The notes beneath the pieces are model-generated. The model ran no database searches. It had not been told where the DNA came from and worked only from the letters and a program-made list of their open reading frames with translations. 6,502 nucleotides of DNA from UBA4717 sp045531795. GTDB taxonomy: Bacteria > Bacillota > Clostridia > Oscillospirales > CAG-272. Within the stretch, counting starts at the first letter, position 1; every line of letters starts with the position of its first letter. The stretch covers positions 1 through 6,502 of the forward strand of contig JAZSET010000068.1 in assembly GCA_045531795.1 (NCBI GenBank), written 5' to 3'. Shown piece by piece: positions 4,274 to 6,502 of the stretch. A program made the translations under genes and the position numbers.

Positions 4274-6502
4274 TTATTTATTCGCTTCAATAAATCTGTG
4301 AAGAATTGCTGCTATTTCTGCTCTTGTAGCATTGTCAAGCGGATTGAGGGTGCTTTCTGATTTACCCTTTATCAAGCCACTGCCAACTGCCCACTGCATA
4401 GAAGGTATTGCATACTCGGAAATGCTGTCAAAATCGTCATAAGAGAGGATATTTGTGTTTTCTCCTACGCTGACATCATAACCCTTATACTGAGCGTATC
4501 TGTGCATAATTGCCGCAATCTGTTCACGGGTAATCTTATCATCGGGACCAAATTCGGTTTCGGAATAGCCCTTGATGATTCCGTTCTGCTGTCCCCAGAT
4601 AACTGCATTTGCATAGTATGCTCCCATGTCCACGTCTGCAAAAGGAATACTGCGATTTACAGCAGGCTCACCCTCTACACGATAGAGAACAGCGACCATC
4701 ATTGCTCTCGTCTGAGCAGAGTCAGGTTCAAAGGTTGTTTCCGTTGTTCCCTTAAAGATTCCATTTTCGATTACATAGTCGGTGTCGAAGTGATACCACT
4801 TTGTAATGTCAAGATCATCAAATGCCAATGACGGACAGTTGTGTGTGTCTGTGCTGGATTGTTCGTCATCGTGTTTATCCCACTTAGCATAGAGTGTGAA
4901 GTTTTTAGTTACCTTGCTTTCAAAGTCATACTTTTCGGCAAATTCCTTGTCTGTGTACCAACCGCCGAATGTGTAGCCGTCCTTTTCAGGAGTTTTCGGC
5001 TCGGCAACTTTTGCATTTTTGGTAACTGTCGCACTTGATACACTGCTGCCGCCGTTTGTATCGAATTTAACAGTGTAGCGTGTTACGGAAGAACCACCAC
5101 CGCCACTGCTTGGCAAATCATAACCGATTGCATAAGTGGAAAATTTCTTTGCATATACAACGATGTGATTTTCTTTTACTTCAAAATACTCACCATCAGC
5201 ATTAGCGTTCCCGATACCTGCTCCAAGCTTTTCACTGGCGGAGCCGTGATAACGGTAAACTGTAATATTTCTCTTATTGCCTTTTTCAAAAGGAATAATA
5301 ATTTCAATAAGACCGGAGGTTTCTTCCAGCTTTGTGCTTTCTGCACCGCTGATACTTTGTGTCAGGTTGATTTCAATAAACTGAATATATCTGTTGCCGG
5401 ACACTTTCTTGATTTCTTTTTGCTCAGTCTGTCTCTGCTCCTGTCCTTCAACACTATCGCTTCCGGTGATGTCTTCTGCACTTTCAACGGTCATTTTCAC
5501 CGTAACATCAACATTTCCGTGGCTCGATGATACTGTCTGTGCTTCTTCATCAAGTCCGCCGACAATAATCTGCGGTGTATCAGGCTTGATTTCAAGCTCG
5601 GAATTGATGTCAGTTGCAACGAATACAACATCATTTACATTAGCACTTTCAATCACTTCAATTTTAACGGTCTTTATGGTGCTGTTATCGTTTTCTTCCT
5701 TTTCAGCAACGATGTTATAAAGTCCGTCCTCAGTGATAAAGGAATAACTGCCGTCTGCTGCTGTTGTGGTTGTTGCTATAATGGTATTGCCTTGCTTCAA
5801 TGTTACAGTAATACCACCAAGACCGAATTTACCATCTGTTACTTTGCCGCTTACAGAGTAAACAGGCTTATCATTCCATTTTGCATAAAGGGTAATATCT
5901 TCTGTCAATGCGTTACCAAAATTCCAAAGGTCAAGACACTCTGCATCCTTATACCAGCCTGCAAAAACAAAGTTTTCCTTTGTAGGCTCAGCCGGAGCAG
6001 TAATTGCCTGATTATATTCGCAGGTTATGCTATCTACCGCTGTGCCTTCGTTTGAATTAAAAGATGCGGTAATCATAGCACCATCTGCTATAACAAGCTG
6101 CTTGTCTGCACCTGCAAGGAAGTTCGCATTTTCCTTATATCTTACAAGATATGTTCCTGCGGCAAGGTTTGCAATTTCTGTTTCGGAAATCGCAATGTAT
6201 TCGCTTGCACCTTCGAGTTTATATTCCATATCGGAGGTTACAGCTGTAATCTTGCCATCTGCTTTAGCTTTTATTGTTTCATTAACCGCAGCAGGAGTTT
6301 CGGGAGCAGACTGAGTTGCTTTTGCGATAGACCAGCTTGCGGATTTAGAACCTGTAAAATTACCCTGACCGCTGATCGTCAGTTCATAATCACCTGCATC
6401 CGTTCCTGTGTTTCCCGAAACTGTATAATCAATTTCAATTCCGTCAAGAAGTGCAACCGTGAAATCTCTTGTCAGTTCGCTTCCTGTGTAGGTAAGAGCT
6501 TC
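4274..6502 (-). CDS. SLH-anchored modular cell-surface protein (C-terminal 742 aa, N-terminus beyond the window)
   Basis: The frame stays open to the right edge. The first ATG at 6229 is internal: it lacks a ribosome binding site and lies inside repeat sequence. Numbering from the edge: residues 1-45 are an Ig/MBG-like repeat (AGDYELTISGQGNFTGS); about 60-138 a second beta repeat (GTYLVRYKENANF); 144-209 an InlB B-type repeat ending FAGWYKD...ITLYAKW; 215-294 a carboxypeptidase-regulatory-like beta sandwich (VSGKVTDG...AADGSYSF); 296-461 a beta-rich region I cannot assign; 465-472 a Gly/Ser linker; 475-541 a second InlB repeat (FGGWYTD...FTLYAKW). Three SLH domains close the protein at about 559-612, 619-674 and 689-742, with the conserved positions reading TRAM, TREQ and TRAE. 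SLH triplets bind secondary cell-wall polymer, so the protein should be exported and wall-anchored by its C-terminus. The missing N-terminus must hold the signal peptide and possibly an enzyme or adhesin domain, so its role is open. Gene and domains are sure. Confidence 0.93.
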   Translation of the reverse strand, partial: EALTYTGSELTRDFTVALLDGIEIDYTVSGNTGTDAGDYELTISGQGNFTGSKSASWSIAKATQSAPETPAAVNETIKAKADGKITAVTSDMEYKLEGASEYIAISETEIANLAAGTYLVRYKENANFLAGADKQLVIADGAMITASFNSNEGTAVDSITCEYNQAITAPAEPTKENFVFAGWYKDAECLDLWNFGNALTEDITLYAKWNDKPVYSVSGKVTDGKFGLGGITVTLKQGNTIIATTTTAADGSYSFITEDGLYNIVAEKEENDNSTIKTVKIEVIESANVNDVVFVATDINSELEIKPDTPQIIVGGLDEEAQTVSSSHGNVDVTVKMTVESAEDITGSDSVEGQEQRQTEQKEIKKVSGNRYIQFIEINLTQSISGAESTKLEETSGLIEIIIPFEKGNKRNITVYRYHGSASEKLGAGIGNANADGEYFEVKENHIVVYAKKFSTYAIGYDLPSSGGGGSSVTRYTVKFDTNGGSSVSSATVTKNAKVAEPKTPEKDGYTFGGWYTDKEFAEKYDFESKVTKNFTLYAKWDKHDDEQSSTDTHNCPSLAFDDLDITKWYHFDTDYVIENGIFKGTTETTFEPDSAQTRAMMVAVLYRVEGEPAVNRSIPFADVDMGAYYANAVIWGQQNGIIKGYSETEFGPDDKITREQIAAIMHRYAQYKGYDVSVGENTNILSYDDFDSISEYAIPSMQWAVGSGLIKGKSESTLNPLDNATRAEIAAILHRFIEANK

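Noticed and set aside
5165..5530. Plus-strand frames opposite the SLH protein (also at 4502, 4841, 5394, 5792 and 6027)
   Set aside because: All are antisense to a continuous modular surface protein with well-known domains. None has a convincing ribosome binding site or domain of its own.
4274..6229. Taking the ATG at 6229 as the start of the surface protein
   Set aside because: The frame continues open to 6502 with Ig/MBG-like sequence. The bases before the ATG read ACCTCC rather than AGGAGG, and no signal peptide follows.

Overview
The window looks like a Bacillota chromosome, most likely a gut-type Clostridia (Oscillospiraceae/Lachnospiraceae-like). Supporting this are strong AGGAGG ribosome binding sites before most genes, an AT-rich intergenic region with a sigma-A type promoter, a lipobox lipoprotein, and a C-terminal SLH-triplet surface protein with InlB-type repeats. 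The genus cannot be told from this sequence. I see no rRNA, tRNA, CRISPR array or insertion sequence.

Left block (1-717, minus strand): a tightly packed run of small genes transcribed leftward. First is a 114-residue protein with two Cys4 zinc ribbons. Three bases later comes an 88-residue protein with two regular CxxC-x10-CxxC zinc ribbons. Then comes the first 24 codons of a third gene cut by the window edge. None can be given a biochemical function from sequence.

Intergenic control region (718-1008): divergent. On the plus strand it carries a convincing extended -10 promoter (TTGAAT-17-TATAAT), a perfect 8+8 bp inverted repeat just upstream of the -35, and a small palindrome over the -35. 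A leader of about 200 nt follows. It holds a 12-bp hairpin with two G-U pairs near its 5' end and an A/purine-rich stretch with possible pairing to the ribosome binding site.

Central block (1009-4219, plus strand): a three-gene operon closed by a strong hairpin. The genes are (1) a family-1-like extracellular solute-binding lipoprotein, (2) a 541-residue membrane protein with two transmembrane segments flanking a large Cache-like extracytoplasmic domain, then a cytoplasmic coiled-coil-like linker and a LuxR/GerE-type DNA-binding domain, and (3) a 70-residue XRE-type helix-turn-helix protein overlapping gene 2 by ATGA. No permease or ATPase is present between promoter and terminator. The simplest reading is a sensing module rather than an importer: a surface binding protein presents ligand to a membrane-tethered one-component transcription factor, with a small XRE protein as co-regulator. 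This is the most interesting part of the window, and the functional reading is inference.

Right block (4274-6502, minus strand, convergent): the C-terminal 742 residues of a large modular cell-surface protein. Its order is Ig/MBG-like repeats, InlB B-repeat, carboxypeptidase-regulatory-like beta domain, uncharacterised beta region, Gly/Ser linker, second InlB B-repeat, three SLH domains. Its N-terminus lies beyond the window.
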